DNA from: Oreohelix idahoensis
Taxonomy: Eukaryota; Mollusca; Gastropoda; Stylommatophora; Oreohelicidae
Length of the DNA stretch: 64,000 nt
Direction: 5' to 3'
NCBI GenBank assembly: GCA_024509875.1
Contig: JAMPIV010021232.1
Span: 62,001 to 126,000 of the forward strand
This document shows, in pieces, positions 24,701 through 30,807 of the stretch. Within the stretch, counting starts at the first letter, position 1. Every line of letters begins with the position of its first letter. The notes beneath the pieces were generated by a model that was not told the origin of the DNA, ran no database searches, and saw only the letters and a program-made list of their open reading frames with translations. Made by a program: the position numbers and the translations under genes.

Positions 24701-25178
24701 AGCTCCCCAAGGAGCAATAGGCCTGTAACTAACTTATGCCAAGTTTTCCTGTCTGTGCCGTCAGCTCAAGGTCTTTTCACATCTTCAACCCCCTTCATGT
24801 CTGTTTCCAGTTCTCTTCTTCATGTGATTCTAAGTCTCCCTCAACCTCCCTTAATCTGGGGATTCCAGAATAAGAACTGCCTGGTACTGCTTTCAACATG
24901 TTTCCTCTACATGTGTCCTGTCCATCTCCAGCTTCATCTTTTGTTCCACTGGCACTTGTCTGGTTCTTGTCATCAGCTCCACTGTTAGTGATCTTGTCAT
25001 ACCATTTCAGTCCTTCTCTGCTCATGTAAGCACTCATTTATGAAAGTCTGTAGCTTTTTGAACTAGTAAAAAAACCAGTGCATTTAATCTTATTTTGTCT
25101 CCCCTGCTACAGGATGACACATCTGGGGATTATAGGAAGATGTTACTAACTCTTATTGGAGAACCACCAAGCAAGTAA
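3645..25178 (+). CDS. Annexin (seven visible exons, 5' end outside window)
   Basis: Joined exons 3645-3739, 7374-7487, 8919-9009, 11733-11869, 12974-13163, 21255-21436 and 25113-25178 give about 290 residues. Annexins are cytosolic proteins that bind acidic phospholipid membranes in a calcium-dependent way. Four annexin repeats are visible, the first lacking its N-terminal helix: GTDEN, GLGTDEN, KWGTDEA and GLGTDDN loops start repeats 1-4, each followed about 38 residues later by an acidic cap ([32 protein letters not shown]). Repeat 3 has lost the first Gly of GxGTD, so its calcium site may be weak. Exon lengths 95, 114, 91, 137, 190, 182 match vertebrate annexin exons 95, 114, 91, 80+57, 94+96 and 59+123, so three intron positions seen in vertebrates are absent. 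All junctions have AG/GT and phases agree. The N-terminal tail that would identify the subfamily is outside the window. Confidence 0.95.
3790..4121 (-). mobile_element. LINE 3' fragment (RT C-terminal region)
   Basis: The minus strand encodes the tail of a LINE RT with stops: [19 protein letters not shown], then [16 protein letters not shown]. This GHIKRHN..EGR..WEDNI pattern is typical of the RTE-like C-terminus. The fragment is cut at 4121 by the LTR-like element. Confidence 0.7.
4122..6850 (+). mobile_element. Large solo LTR-like element, copy 1 (2729 bp)
   Basis: The element begins TGTGACGAAAGTAC and ends TTTCCTGACA, and CAGTG flanks both sides (4117-4121 and 6851-6855). TG...CA ends with a 5-bp target duplication are the signature of an LTR retrotransposon insertion. 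A homologous element with its own duplication is at 35159-37727. No protein-coding frame of note is present. Shared internal signals are a TATA-like box (about 4662-4673), a splice-donor-like GTAAGC at 4772, an acceptor-like TTTATTTCAG ending at 6470 and AATAAA at 6529-6534. It lies in the annexin intron in the same orientation as the gene. It could be a solo LTR with a very long R region or a non-autonomous element. Confidence 0.8.
7145..7300 (+). repeat. Rep-A repeat, copy 2
   Basis: Diverged copy: GGTGACTAATTTTAGGTTG, ACCTCATGTAAACAAATTGC and CAGGCTTCTTGCAAAGG are recognisable. The rest of 6856-7373 is intron with no gene seen. Confidence 0.6.
7374..7487 (+). CDS. Annexin exon b (repeat 1 end, repeat 2 start)
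   Basis: 114 nt, acceptor CTCTTAG, donor GTAATA, phase 0 at both ends. Encodes 38 residues from [12 protein letters not shown] to LNKAIK. The Glu in ASEL is the expected acidic cap of the repeat 1 calcium site. Confidence 0.94.
7800..8240 (+). mobile_element. LINE 3' fragment with GAA tail
   Basis: The + strand encodes a decayed RT C-terminus ([29 protein letters not shown], then [11 protein letters not shown]) with several stops. It ends in GAAGAAGAAG at about 8222. The FYRRMLxIPWT motif is typical of RTE-like and related LINEs. Confidence 0.75.
8356..8880 (-). mobile_element. Helitron 3' end, 5'-truncated
   Basis: The minus strand ends with an 11-bp-arm palindrome (8364-8385, AACCCGTCAA plus its complement) a few bases before CTAG (8356-8359), followed by a host T. 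A hairpin then CTRR at an A/T target is the standard Helitron 3' end. Upstream on the same strand lies a Helitron helicase remnant, so the assignment has two independent supports. The replication initiator and 5' TC end are missing. Confidence 0.82.
8601..8870 (-). pseudogene. Helitron Pif1-like helicase C-terminus (remnant)
   Basis: An 89-codon frame contains [18 protein letters not shown] and then LKVFV. In Helitron helicases this is the last motif, which contacts ATP and DNA, usually seen as [11 protein letters not shown]. The first half of the frame is unrelated filler and the frame ends about 240 bp from the hairpin. It is a remnant of a rolling-circle transposon protein, not a host Pif1 gene. 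Confidence 0.8.
8919..9009 (+). CDS. Annexin exon c (repeat 2 calcium loop)
   Basis: 91 nt, acceptor TATTCCAG, donor GTATGT. Encodes [16 protein letters not shown] to AYKT plus one base of the next codon, a canonical type II calcium loop. Confidence 0.94.
9095..9185. repeat. Short tandem repeat, ~27-bp unit
   Basis: Four imperfect units of TCTTACRTCATATTTTAAAA follow exon c. They are AT-rich and noncoding. Confidence 0.65.
9385..9510 (-). repeat. Rep-A repeat, copy 3
   Basis: Reverse orientation: AGCCTGCATCAAAACACTTC, GTGGTTTCTGTAGCAAGTTG and CTCCATGCACAACC mark the family. An AT-rich stretch with ATT microsatellite follows at 9659-9760. Confidence 0.65.
9775..9942 (+). mobile_element. CR1/L2-like LINE 3' tail (copy C)
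   Basis: The sequence from GAGAGAGGAAGGGCAGAATG to AAAATAAAGTTCGTTCGTTC is the 3' end of the CR1/L2-like LINE found as longer copies at 46333-48870 and 50343-63130. The TTCG microsatellite tail ends the copy. It is heavily 5'-truncated. Confidence 0.85.
9943..10215 (+). mobile_element. LINE C-terminal fragment (Cys/His domain)
   Basis: The + strand encodes [20 protein letters not shown], like the HLLxxC zinc-binding segment that follows the RT or RNase H domain in many LINEs. It ends with a stop at about 10218. It is isolated from any catalytic domain. Confidence 0.6.
10408..11165 (+). mobile_element. SINE family B head fused to LINE-derived body and 3' end
   Basis: A perfect pol III A box TAGCACAGTGG (10425-10435) and B box GGTTCGATCC (10469-10478) head the element. 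The core GTTGACCCAGCCTCATGAAT and GGGTACC (about 10517-10546) is shared with SINE family A. A unique body follows, then a LINE 3' end (about 10985-11165) that in one frame reads [20 protein letters not shown] and ends in a GAAGAAGAAGAA tail. The same LINE 3' end recurs at 21790-21910 and 42060-42185. It may be one large SINE or two adjacent insertions. Confidence 0.7.
11210..11480. mobile_element. LINE fragment and LINE-type terminal repeat
   Basis: 11235-11345 (+) resembles the WNPQGKxxRGxP segment of LINE RT C-termini but is broken by an A run. 11390-11480 reads, on the minus strand, CTAATATAACCGACTAGGTT and GGGACGCACCTCGTCAACAC, the same terminal repeat as at 31411-31505. From 11480 to 11732 nothing is recognisable. 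Confidence 0.5.
11733..11869 (+). CDS. Annexin exon d (repeat 2 end and linker)
   Basis: 137 nt, acceptor TTATATAG, donor GTTGGA. Encodes [17 protein letters not shown] to KARQDAQ. It equals the 80- and 57-nt vertebrate exons joined. The donor is not consensus after position 2, so exact use of this site should be confirmed from transcripts. Confidence 0.92.
11870..12973. other. AT-rich intron, no gene seen
   Basis: No coding frame or repeat family recognised. There is an 18-base A run near 12624-12642. Confidence 0.7.
12974..13163 (+). CDS. Annexin exon e (repeat 3)
   Basis: 190 nt, acceptor TTCTCAG, donor GTAAGG. Encodes [16 protein letters not shown] to LLAIG. It equals the 94- and 96-nt vertebrate exons joined. 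The loop is KWGTD instead of GxGTD. Confidence 0.94.
13746..14708 (-). pseudogene. Tigger transposase, C-terminal half
   Basis: From the LINE junction: [18 protein letters not shown], then [12 protein letters not shown] (second catalytic Asp) and [11 protein letters not shown] with DQG (third block), then several stops, then an open 137-codon tail from 14159 to 13746 with acidic and Ser/Pro-rich sequence. Tigger family proteins have this order and length of C-terminal tail. Together with 19997-19254 it forms one dead transposase. Confidence 0.9.
14709..19253 (-). mobile_element. I/Nimb-like LINE, copy 1, nearly intact (4545 bp)
   Basis: The copy sits inside Tigger between two AGAGAGC copies (14702-14708 and 19254-19260). 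On the minus strand it has a 650-bp leader (19253-18605), one long frame (18604-14750) and a short 3' end with a GAAGAAGAAGAA tail (about 14712-14732). Part of its leader (about 18978-19250) recurs inverted at 29360-29605. No ORF1 with zinc knuckles is seen, so the copy is 5'-truncated or the family lacks it. The second copy at 33290-39990 is decayed. Confidence 0.88.
14750..18604 (-). CDS. LINE ORF2: endonuclease, reverse transcriptase, RNase H (1284 aa)
   Basis: A single uninterrupted frame. Residues about 1-65 are a basic Ser/Pro-rich start. The endonuclease begins with [10 protein letters not shown] (residue 70) and includes [20 protein letters not shown] and GGSDHRPIF. The RT spans about 500-800 with [28 protein letters not shown] and YADD at 737-740. 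The RNase H runs from about 1037 with YTDGT (D1038), [18 protein letters not shown] and [13 protein letters not shown], so all four acidic residues are visible. A Cys/His segment [17 protein letters not shown] follows near the end. This domain order is that of I-superfamily LINEs such as Nimb. It copies its own RNA at a nicked target site. The frame is open and key residues are intact, so the protein may still be functional; promoter activity is unknown. Confidence 0.93.
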   Translation of the reverse strand: MESTPSNKSRNGARPVELHQAGAVPGSEPRQSPPSATGGPSRPSCGVSRRRRRTTDQNKTEKEKPRVPLVMMHWNAEGVNSKQAGYSKKTELENILYEKQVSVCCIQETHLKADQTFKIRGYQCFRSDRKDRRKGGVLTLVRNNIPAHERKTFMDGAEYQLLQLKVDKMEIELLNYYCPNNKPLSLSTIQVPATNFIAVGDFNSHSQSWGYNHLDHRGEEVETWQDDHSLILVNNATDTPTFYSRGWHTTSTPDLAFSTPDIAGSISREVGDQLGGSDHRPIFLTVQSATLSTGPAITRWNYKKANWGLFRHQVNTLLSTLKVQNRDINEVVKDFNRCILQAAKETIPKGCRRNYIPYWSSTLQERQEAMDRARKDAESQPSLETHNKWKKAVAEFQRTKLEEKRKSWRTKTASLNLEKDGRKLWRLVKSLNEERSSPRQTITLDEGGKLFRGKQAADLFARRYSSESNLPINIDHQREIRKEILATKGQTDTPAPMREPITLGELQKAISKLKFQKSPGPDKISNEMLVNLSSAAKTKLLEIFNHSWLKGTVPQVWREAITIPILKKGKCKTEAASYRPISLTSCVGKTMERIVNHRLKWYLESEQILVPEQAGFRECYSIEDQVTYLSQAIEDAFQEKKKVLTIWVDFKQAFDKVWKDGLIAKLRRSGIQGNMMKWIQSYLHNRRTRVTLDGLQSRKVLLHQGVPQGGVICPTLFLVYINDLVKDLPAGVKAALYADDLVLWCADENVTTANYRMQRAADMLVSWAEKWLITINTDKTSTTLFSLAPKDKSANIHLGTTMIKEESYPTYLGVTFDQRLTWNKHIENAEGKARRRLGILRKLAGTNWGANERNLKKIYNGVIRPHLEFSSAAWTSAANSHLQSLDKVQNQALRLITGAMKTTPITEMQKVAGLQTLSHRRDTKTMIQMEKYNSMPMHPMKARLDDLALGRLKRSSFVHWGKRLIRQHQEDLSMKTTPLKPTLYPVPWEQASSALQINTSVSGLTSGCEYNDLQKRTATLSMIQESYPDQSWIHAYTDGTATNAVRNGGAGIFISYPDNHYETRHIPTGKFCSNYTAEVQALEQAANMIYNTNSDCHQVVILTDALSVLQALKGGKLPHLRNELNKVAVKKRTILQWVPSHCGVPGNEKADKLAKKGGECEQEDNEVTYFEKKRAIQTIRREQNQPKDDYHTLDRQGQITIFRLRTGHNKLNKHMHKLRLSASPLCTCGLNEQTAEHVLQDCPLYDQLRKTYWPNDSTLNSKLYGVKEELQTTVEFIMRTRLTV
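19254..19997 (-). pseudogene. Tigger transposase, N-terminal half
   Basis: Starts with a Met at 19997 (MPPKHKSD). A stop follows after about 16 codons, then the psq/CENP-B-type helix-turn-helix: [20 protein letters not shown]. Further on the minus strand are [20 protein letters not shown] (first catalytic Asp of the DDE domain, about 19430) and [14 protein letters not shown] (about 19280). The segment between the helix-turn-helix and [11 protein letters not shown] is frame-damaged. The half ends at the LINE insertion. Confidence 0.9.
20289..21254. other. A-rich intron, no gene seen
   Basis: Purine-rich, with long stretches of A and repeated AAACAAAGAAACAAACAAC-type sequence around 20870-20910. 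No coding frame or known repeat end was recognised. Confidence 0.7.
21255..21436 (+). CDS. Annexin exon f (repeat 4)
   Basis: 182 nt, acceptor CTCCACAG, donor GTAAGA. Encodes [19 protein letters not shown] to [10 protein letters not shown] with a full GLGTDDN loop. It equals the 59- and 123-nt vertebrate exons joined. Confidence 0.95.
21505..21910 (-). mobile_element. LINE 3' end fragments
   Basis: On the minus strand 21910-21790 gives NQSWGT and the ATDCFVSQE shadow of the same LINE 3' end as at 10985-11165, with GAAGAA at its end. 21680-21505 is a second repeat that recurs at 24690-25000 (CTTCAGCTCCCCAAGGA, GTCTTCCTGTCTG). Both are interspersed repeats within the annexin intron. Confidence 0.65.
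22145..22330 (+). mobile_element. tRNA-derived SINE, family C, copy 1
   Basis: A-box-like TGGAAGAGTGG at 22155-22165 and B-box-like GGTTTGAAAC near 22199-22208 head a SINE with the core CTACCCAGTTGTAAATGGGT and ACC. This core again resembles families A and B. 22330-22680 is AT-rich with nothing recognised. Confidence 0.75.
22680..22812 (-). repeat. Rep-A repeat, copy 4
   Basis: GCCACCGCTGTAG, TAGCAGTTTGTTTTATATAC and GAGGTTGCTGACCACATGCA mark the reverse orientation of the family. Confidence 0.65.
22870..23010 (+). mobile_element. tRNA-derived SINE, family C, copy 2
   Basis: GTTCAATTGGAAGAGTGGTT, GGTTTGAAACACTAGCATCA and TCTACCCAGTTGTAA align with the copy at 22145. It is truncated after the core. 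Confidence 0.75.
23060..23330 (-). repeat. Rep-A repeats, copies 5 and 6 in tandem
   Basis: Two partial copies in the same orientation: 23060-23150 (CCTGCACCAAAGCACTTCC) and 23190-23330 (GAAGCCTGCACAAAGTATTC, GTGGTGGTTTCTGGTGG). Confidence 0.6.
23429..24409 (+). pseudogene. RTE-like reverse transcriptase, C-terminal two thirds
   Basis: The + strand encodes [18 protein letters not shown] and YADDTVLL (the catalytic YADD, about 23640). A one-base frameshift near 23825 moves to the frame with [14 protein letters not shown]. The C-terminal part follows: [36 protein letters not shown] and GRGRPRRRW. The second frame is open to the natural stop at 24407-24409. It retains the polymerase motif but lacks endonuclease and fingers, so it is a dead truncation. 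Confidence 0.9.
23429..24415 (+). mobile_element. RTE-like LINE, copy 2, 5'-truncated
   Basis: It starts inside the RT and runs to a short ATGATGATG-type 3' end at about 24408-24415, typical of RTE elements. An imperfect repeat of about 40 bp, GAAGTGACCCC then GCCTTATATGACATGCCTGA, occurs before (23391-23430) and after (24417-24460) the element and is probably the target-site duplication; a further partial unit lies at 23357-23390. Confidence 0.85.
24690..25035 (-). repeat. Interspersed repeat shared with 21505-21680 and 25205-25570
   Basis: Motifs CTTCAGCTCCCCAAGGAGCA, CCTGTCTGTGCCGTC and GTCTGTTTCCAGTTCTCTTC recur in three places in the window. A frame on the minus strand is open for 80 codons but shows no recognised domain. 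Likely a LINE 3' region or SINE. Confidence 0.55.
25113..25178 (+). CDS. Annexin terminal coding exon g
   Basis: Acceptor CTGCTACAG at 25112. Encodes [20 protein letters not shown] then Lys and TAA (25176-25178). The DTSGDY block is the acidic cap of repeat 4. Ten bases after the stop is a donor-like GTAAAG (25189), so the 3' UTR probably continues in a downstream exon. Confidence 0.94.
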   Translation, partial: DDTSGDYRKMLLTLIGEPPSK

Positions 25179-25204
25179 TCTCAAGGTAAAGACATCTTCT
25201 TCTT

Positions 25205-25815
25205 CTTTCACCTTTCAACTCCCAATGGAGCATAGGCCTTCAATAATATTATGATAGGTCTTCCTTGACCCCTTACAGGGTAGAGGACCATCCTTCTCAT
25301 GGCATTGCACACACGCCAATTAGTGGGTCTGGTGTGACCTCCACCTGCTGAGTCGAGAAAGTTCTCTAGGGTTGTAAGAAAGCCCAAAAGGACACCCCCA
25401 AATTGCCGCAAAGGTTAAAAGAGTGAATAACTCGAAACCCTGGGGATCGAAAACAACAACGACGACAAAATCAACAAGTCTTCCTGTTCCGTGCCATCTG
25501 CTCAGGGTCTTTCCATGTCTTCTTTATCCCCTTCATGTCTGTCTCCAGTTCTCCTCTCCATATTTCCTTGGTCTCTCTCTACCTAAAGACCACTTGGCAT
25601 GCTTTTATTGTTGTTTTCATAAATCAGAAACAATGGATGAAGCATCATGTTACTTTTCGCTCCGATGCAGGCGGTCTACCTGCAGGAATCCTGCACCAAA
25701 ACATTCATGGGCTTTCATGGTGGTTGTGACTGTAGCAGTTTGTTACACATGATGAGGTTACCAGCCCTTGTACAACCTCATGTTAGCCGCTTCTCATGAG
25801 CTGCTGAGGAAGCAG
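25205..25815 (-). repeat. Repeat fragments including Rep-A copy 7
   Basis: 25205-25570 carries pieces of the repeat described at 24690 plus an unrecognised stretch. 25600-25815 is Rep-A in reverse (CACCAAAACATTCATGGGC, TAGCAGTTTGTTACACATGA, CAGCCCTTGTACAACCTCAT). No host gene is seen. Confidence 0.6.
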
Positions 25816-26151
25816 TGGTTTTATTCTTTCTTTGTCACCTTAGAGATTCCGAGGAACGACAGATGGTAACTGAATGAATAAATGTCCCATTTTCATTCCT
25901 TAACTCATTCCGTCCAAACGGACGCGCCACGCGCCAGATAGGACTTCCGGTCGGACCACTGGCGTACCTTGCGCCAATGTGATATATGTCGAGTTTGAAC
26001 GAAAAGTTATAAATACCTAGCAACTAGCCGAGTTTTAAATGATTTAATTACATCCGGCACATGTTTATGGACGTTTTTGAGCAAAAAAAAAATGTGTGTA
26101 GCTAAAATTGTGTGTTTTATATCCATTTCTATTTCTTTGTTTACATACAAA

Positions 26152-27137
26152 ATGGATCGAGAATCTTCTTTTAAACACCTGCTTTCGGCTGAGCAAGCAC
26201 GACGCTAATTTCTCAGTGGACAGAAGATAACTCGAGCGACACGGATTTTAGAAGTTAGGTTTAGTAATTCCAATGAAGACATTGTAAAGACTTTGTGTCA
26301 GAATATTCATGAAAGTGATCATTCTGAGGGCGATGTCGATCAGCTGATTGAACATGCATCAGGTAGGGCTGGTATAAAAAGAGCAAAACTTTCAGTCACT
26401 AAAGGAGAAGGATAAAGAGGCAAAAACACCATTGTGACCAAAAATAAAGCTATGAGAACTGCCACAAGTCTAGAGGCAGGTGCATCCTCACAAGATGTCC
26501 CAGAGTGGTTAGAAATTGCTGAGGGGATGACACAAAATGCATTTCGATTTTGTCCAAAGAGAACACCAGGTGTGACTGAGGGGTTTGACCTGTCAACCCC
26601 ATTGAAATGTTTCAGTGTTTTGTTTACAGATGAGGTTCAAGATTTCATGTTCCAGTGCATCAATGATTATACCAGACTCAAATCTATTCAAAATAACCCT
26701 GCGAAAAAATATTCATTGTATTCTCGGTGGACCAAAGTCACACGCCATGAACTTGATAAGTTTATTGCTGTCCTAATAAATATTGGGATTCAGAAAAGAC
26801 CATGCATTCGCAACTACTGGTCTACATCTGCAGAATTTTATACTCCTTGGTTTCTTCAAATGTTTTCAAGAAGTAGATTTGAAGCATTATATCATACAAT
26901 GCTTCATGCCTCTGATGAAAATTCACAAGGAAAAGAAAAGATTTTATGAACATGTTGTTGCAAAATATTCAGAGTGCCTTTTACCCATTCCAAAATCTCA
27001 GTTTGAATGAAGTGGTAATAGGGTATAAAGGCAGATGGCAATATAAGCAGTATAATCCAAGGTTTTCCTTGTATCTTCTCAGGCCAAAGTGGAAGCACAT
27101 TGTCAAACCAAAAATGATAGAATATAGTTGGTGTAAA
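26152..27137 (+). pseudogene. piggyBac transposase (PGBD-like), broken
   Basis: Reading starts at MDRESSFKHLL (26152); a stop follows after 17 codons and another at about 26413. The main open part (26434-26949) encodes TPLKCFSVLFTDEVQDF, YSRWTKVTRHELDKFIAVL, then IRNYWSTSAEFYTPWFLQMF and FEALYHTMLH. These match the N-terminal part of the DDE_Tnp_1_7 domain of piggyBac transposases. The frame then shifts; a short piece with NEVVIGYKGRWQYKQYNPR near 27000-27070 comes from further along the domain, so several hundred codons with catalytic Asp residues are deleted. It cannot be active. Confidence 0.9.
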
Positions 27138-27149
27138 TAATATTAGTCA

Positions 27150-29060
27150 TAGTTGTTTTGTATTTACAGAAATTTGTGGTGTAGGAACAAAATCATATAA
27201 ATTATATATTTGAAGTGATTGTGGTAAAATGTGTTGTGTTTCAAAATGGATGTGCACTGATATTCTGAGATTTTTCTGCTATGGATTAAACTGGAGCTGA
27301 CATATGTGAGTACAGTTTATTTATCTTTTTTCCAGTTATTTTTGATTAGGTCTACACTTCACATAACATGACAGACTCTTTTCCTACATCAAATAATTAT
27401 CTACAGCATTTCACAAGATTCTTCAGTCAATTTCCCACATGTTGATGTATAACATCAACACCTAGTTAAATAAAATGTGTATCTACTGCCTGTTTTTAAA
27501 ATATAACCTGAAGAGAAAAATTGCAAACATTTTGAGCGGTTGTTTTTACAAACATATGTGGCTTTGAGAAAAAAAATCATAAAAATTACATCTATGAAGT
27601 GATAGTGATAAAAGTTTCTAGATATGTTTCAAACTAAATGTGCACTGATATTCTGAACATTTTATTGCCATACATTAATTGGGAGCTGAAATATTTAAAT
27701 TTAAGTATACAATTTTATTTTATTTTTTAAACATTTTTAAAATCAAGTCTACACTTCACAAGACATAACACACACCTATTCATATCAATTAATTATATGA
27801 ATCAATTCATAAGATTCTCCAGTCAATTTCACACATTTAAATGTATAACATTAACACCTAGTTAAATAAAATGTGTATCTACTGCCTGTTTTTTTAATAT
27901 AACCTGAAGAGAAAAATTGCAAACATTTTGAGCGGTTGTTTTTACAAACATATGTGGCTTTGAGAAAAAAAAATCATAAAAATTACATCTATGAAGTGAT
28001 AGTGATAAAAGTTTCTAGATATGTTTCAAACTAAATGTGCACTGATATTCTGAACATTTTATTGCCATACATTAATTGGGAGCTGAAATATTTAAATTTA
28101 AGTATACAATTTTATTTTATTTTTTAAACATTTTTAAAATCAAGTCTACACTTCACAAGACATAACACACACCTATTCATATAATTAATTGATATGAATC
28201 AATTCATAAGATTCTCCAGTCAATTTCACACATTTAAATGTATAACATTAACACCTAGTTAAATAAAATGTGTATCTACTGCCTGTTTTTTTAATATAAC
28301 CTGAAGAGAAAAATTGCAAACATTTTGAGCGGTTGTTTTTACAAACATATGTGGCTTTGAGAAAAAAAATCATAAAAATTACATCTATGAAGTGATAGTG
28401 ATAAAAGTTTCTAGATATGTTTCAAACTAAATGTGCACTGATATTCTGAACATTTTGATGCCATACATTAATTGGGAGCTGAAATATTTAAATTTAAGTA
28501 TACAATTTTATTTTATTTTTTAAACATTTTTAAAATCAAGTCTACACTTCACAAGACATAACACACACCTATTCATATCAATTAATTATATGAATCAATT
28601 CATAAGATTCTCCAGTCAATTTCACACATTTAAATGTATAACATTAACACCTAGTTAAATAAAATGTGTATCTACTGCCTGTTTTTTTAATATAACCTGA
28701 AGAGAAAAATTGCTAACATTTTGAGCGGTTGTTTTTACAAACATATGTGGCTTTGAGAAAAAAAATCATAAAAATTACATCTATGAAGTGATAGTGATAA
28801 AAGTTTCTAGATATGTTTCAAACTAAATGTGCACTGATATTCTGAACATTTTATTGCCATACATTAATTGGGAGCTGAAATATTTAAGTTTAAGTATACA
28901 ATTAAAAAAAAAATTTTTTAAACTTTTTTAATCAAGTCTACACTTCACAAGACATAACACACACCTATTCATATTAATTAATTATATGAAGCAATTCATA
29001 AGATTCTGCAGTCAATTTCACAAATTTAAATGTATAACACAACTACCTACTGAACTTATG
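27150..29060. repeat. 396-bp tandem array inside the piggyBac element
   Basis: The landmark CCTAGTTAAATAAAATGTG occurs at 27461, 27857, 28254 and 28650, giving a period of 396, 397 and 396 bp; a diverged fifth occurrence is near 29045 and a diverged first unit begins near 27170. The three inner units are almost identical, differing by a few bases. The unit is AT-rich and noncoding. Confidence 0.93.
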
Positions 29061-29164
29061 TATTTGTCCACTGTCTGTTTTTAAAACCTCACCTGTCTGA
29101 AAAAATTGCATCCATTTTCGGGCCTGGGTAAAACCCAAAAACAGCCTGGGGGGGAATGAGTTAA

Positions 29165-29605
29165 GGAACCCCTTGTACACCCCTTTGCAATGCATGGAGG
29201 CATATCTGGAGTCATCCTTATATGACCACCAGCTATGCACAATGCTACAGTATTTAATTGTGGAAGTGAACCTGTCTGTGAGGCTAAATGCACCCTCATT
29301 GACTTTTGAAATCATTCACACACTTCCAGGGATTCCCCCCATGGTGAAACTTGTTGAGAACCCAGCGTTGCACACTAAGCTTGGAGAAGTCACTTGAGCC
29401 CCAGACATAACTCTGGCTTTTTACCTGATTGGCTGCATGCAGGAGGATCTCACGATGAGCCTGTGATGGGCAGAGGGAGCTGAGAAGTGGCTCTGTGCAG
29501 GACATGACAATTCCTTGGGAGAGCCCAAAACCAGAGCACAGTATTCTAGCTCTACATATTTGTAGACCCCCCTTTGGATGGCGGGGAATGCACAGTATGC
29601 CACAT
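29165..29605 (-). mobile_element. Fragment matching the 5' leader of the I/Nimb-like LINE
   Basis: 29360-29605 is the reverse complement of 18978-19250 with substitutions: TTGCACACTAAGCTTGG, GGCTGCATGCAGGAG, CTCTGTGCAGGACATGACAA and TTGGGAGAGCCCAAAACCAG all have counterparts. It shows that the leader of the LINE at 14709-19253 is a repeated sequence. 29605-29970 holds a weak Rep-A fragment (29820-29890) and otherwise nothing recognised. Confidence 0.7.
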
Positions 29606-29974
29606 ACTTCTTCCTCTAGCTTGGGACCAGATGTGATGATCCTTTAAATGCCGGCCAAGCTGGAGAAACTGGAGCTCATGACTTCAGCTCAACACATTTC
29701 AGAATGGCACAAAAGCCACAGGAAAAGCCTAGATCTACAATGTAGATAATACCAAGGAGACTTCAACTTGGTATTAGCTGCAAAAGAGCGAGAAGCTCAG
29801 CAGCCCTAGTTAAACAACAACACACTTTGCAGAATGCTTGCACTAAAGAAGTTAATTCGCTCTTGCGGTAATGGTTTCTGTGTTACTTCAAGAGAAATAG
29901 AGACAGAAATGACAGTGTGGGGAGGGCATTTCTCAGAAACACCTTGGAACCTCAGATTGTAATTATCATTATCT

Positions 29975-30337
29975 TTTTTTATTGTACACCCGCTATTAGT
30001 CGAGGCGAAATCTCAGGTTAGTATGTCTAAACCTGAGACTGATTTTACGTGAGTATCCTATTTTCCCTGTATGCTGACAGGTGTCCCCTCACCATTCAGG
30101 CAGATACTTGCCATCTTCGGAGGGTACCCATTAGAGCTGGGTGGCTCAGGAGCCGTTCAGGTTATTCTAGTCCGTGGTCGATGACACTCCCTCAAATGTC
30201 TTCGCCAGGGCTCGAGTTAATCCAGTCCAAATCCCGGTCGACGACACTCCTTCAAACGTCTTACCCGGGCTTGAACCTGGATCACCTGATCACCAGCGCA
30301 GTGTGGTAACCATTACACCAGCGCAGCTCCCTTTGGC
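29975..30337 (-). mobile_element. tRNA-derived SINE, family A, copy 2
   Basis: Full-length reverse copy of the element at 3004-3361. The head on the minus strand has GGTGTAATGGTTACCACACT (A box) near 30318 and GGTTCAAGCCCGGG (B box) near 30272; the A-rich tail corresponds to the T run at 29975-29982. The body also shows the duplicated segment around GTCGTCGACC. Confidence 0.9.
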
Positions 30338-30469
30338 ATTATCTGTTTCTCTTCTCCTTGTGTATTTTGGTCTTCCTCCACCTCTCTTGCCATGGGGGTT
30401 CTAGAACAAGGATTGCATTGTGGCGCTATCAACAATCAGGCACAAATATCATGTTTGTATTCACATCAT

Positions 30470-30670
30470 TATTATTTCCCTTTTAGCTCTCAATGGAGCA
30501 TGGAGTAATCACGGCAGCTAGCCCATTTGCAGGAAGCCTGCACAAATCATTCACATGCTCTTGCAGTGATGTTTTCTACAGTAACTTTGTTTTATATGGT
30601 AAGGTTGCCAGGCCCATGCACAAGCTCGTATTAGTCGCTCACTTAACATGTTTCATACAAATGTCATGTG
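30470..30670 (-). repeat. Rep-A repeat, copy 8
   Basis: AGGAAGCCTGCACAAATCAT, GCTCTTGCAGTGATGTTTTC and TTGCCAGGCCCATGCACAAG identify it. Confidence 0.7.
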
Positions 30671-30740
30671 GTGCTCAGTATGTTCATACACAAGTTATAA
30701 TTTGTCCACTTGGCGTTCTTCTTCTTTGTTCATTCTCAGA

Positions 30741-30807
30741 TGTTGACTTGAATAAGTTCAAAGAAAGCAGTGGTCAGCCTGAGGCTGTTGGTATCTCCGT
30801 TTAGTTT
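30741..30807 (+). other. Candidate annexin alternative or UTR exon
   Basis: After a good acceptor (TTCATTCTCAG ending at 30740) there are 21 sense codons, DVDLNKFKESSGQPEAVGIS and Val, then TAG. If spliced to the donor at 25189 it keeps the annexin frame but lies after the annexin stop. It may be 3' UTR, or chance; no family match is claimed. Confidence 0.2.

Larger units (their letters stand above)
25904..29160 (+). mobile_element. piggyBac-type DNA transposon (3257 bp) with TTAA target duplication
   Basis: TTAA lies immediately outside both ends (25900-25903 and 29161-29164). The ends are an inverted repeat, CTCATTCC at the left and GGAATGAG at the right. This is the exact signature of piggyBac transposons. 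The left third holds a broken transposase; the right half is a tandem array (27150-29060). Confidence 0.93.

Noticed and set aside
27150..29060. CRISPR-like or LTR pair because of regular repeats
   Set aside because: Units are 396 bp, head to tail without spacers, inside a piggyBac element in an animal genome.
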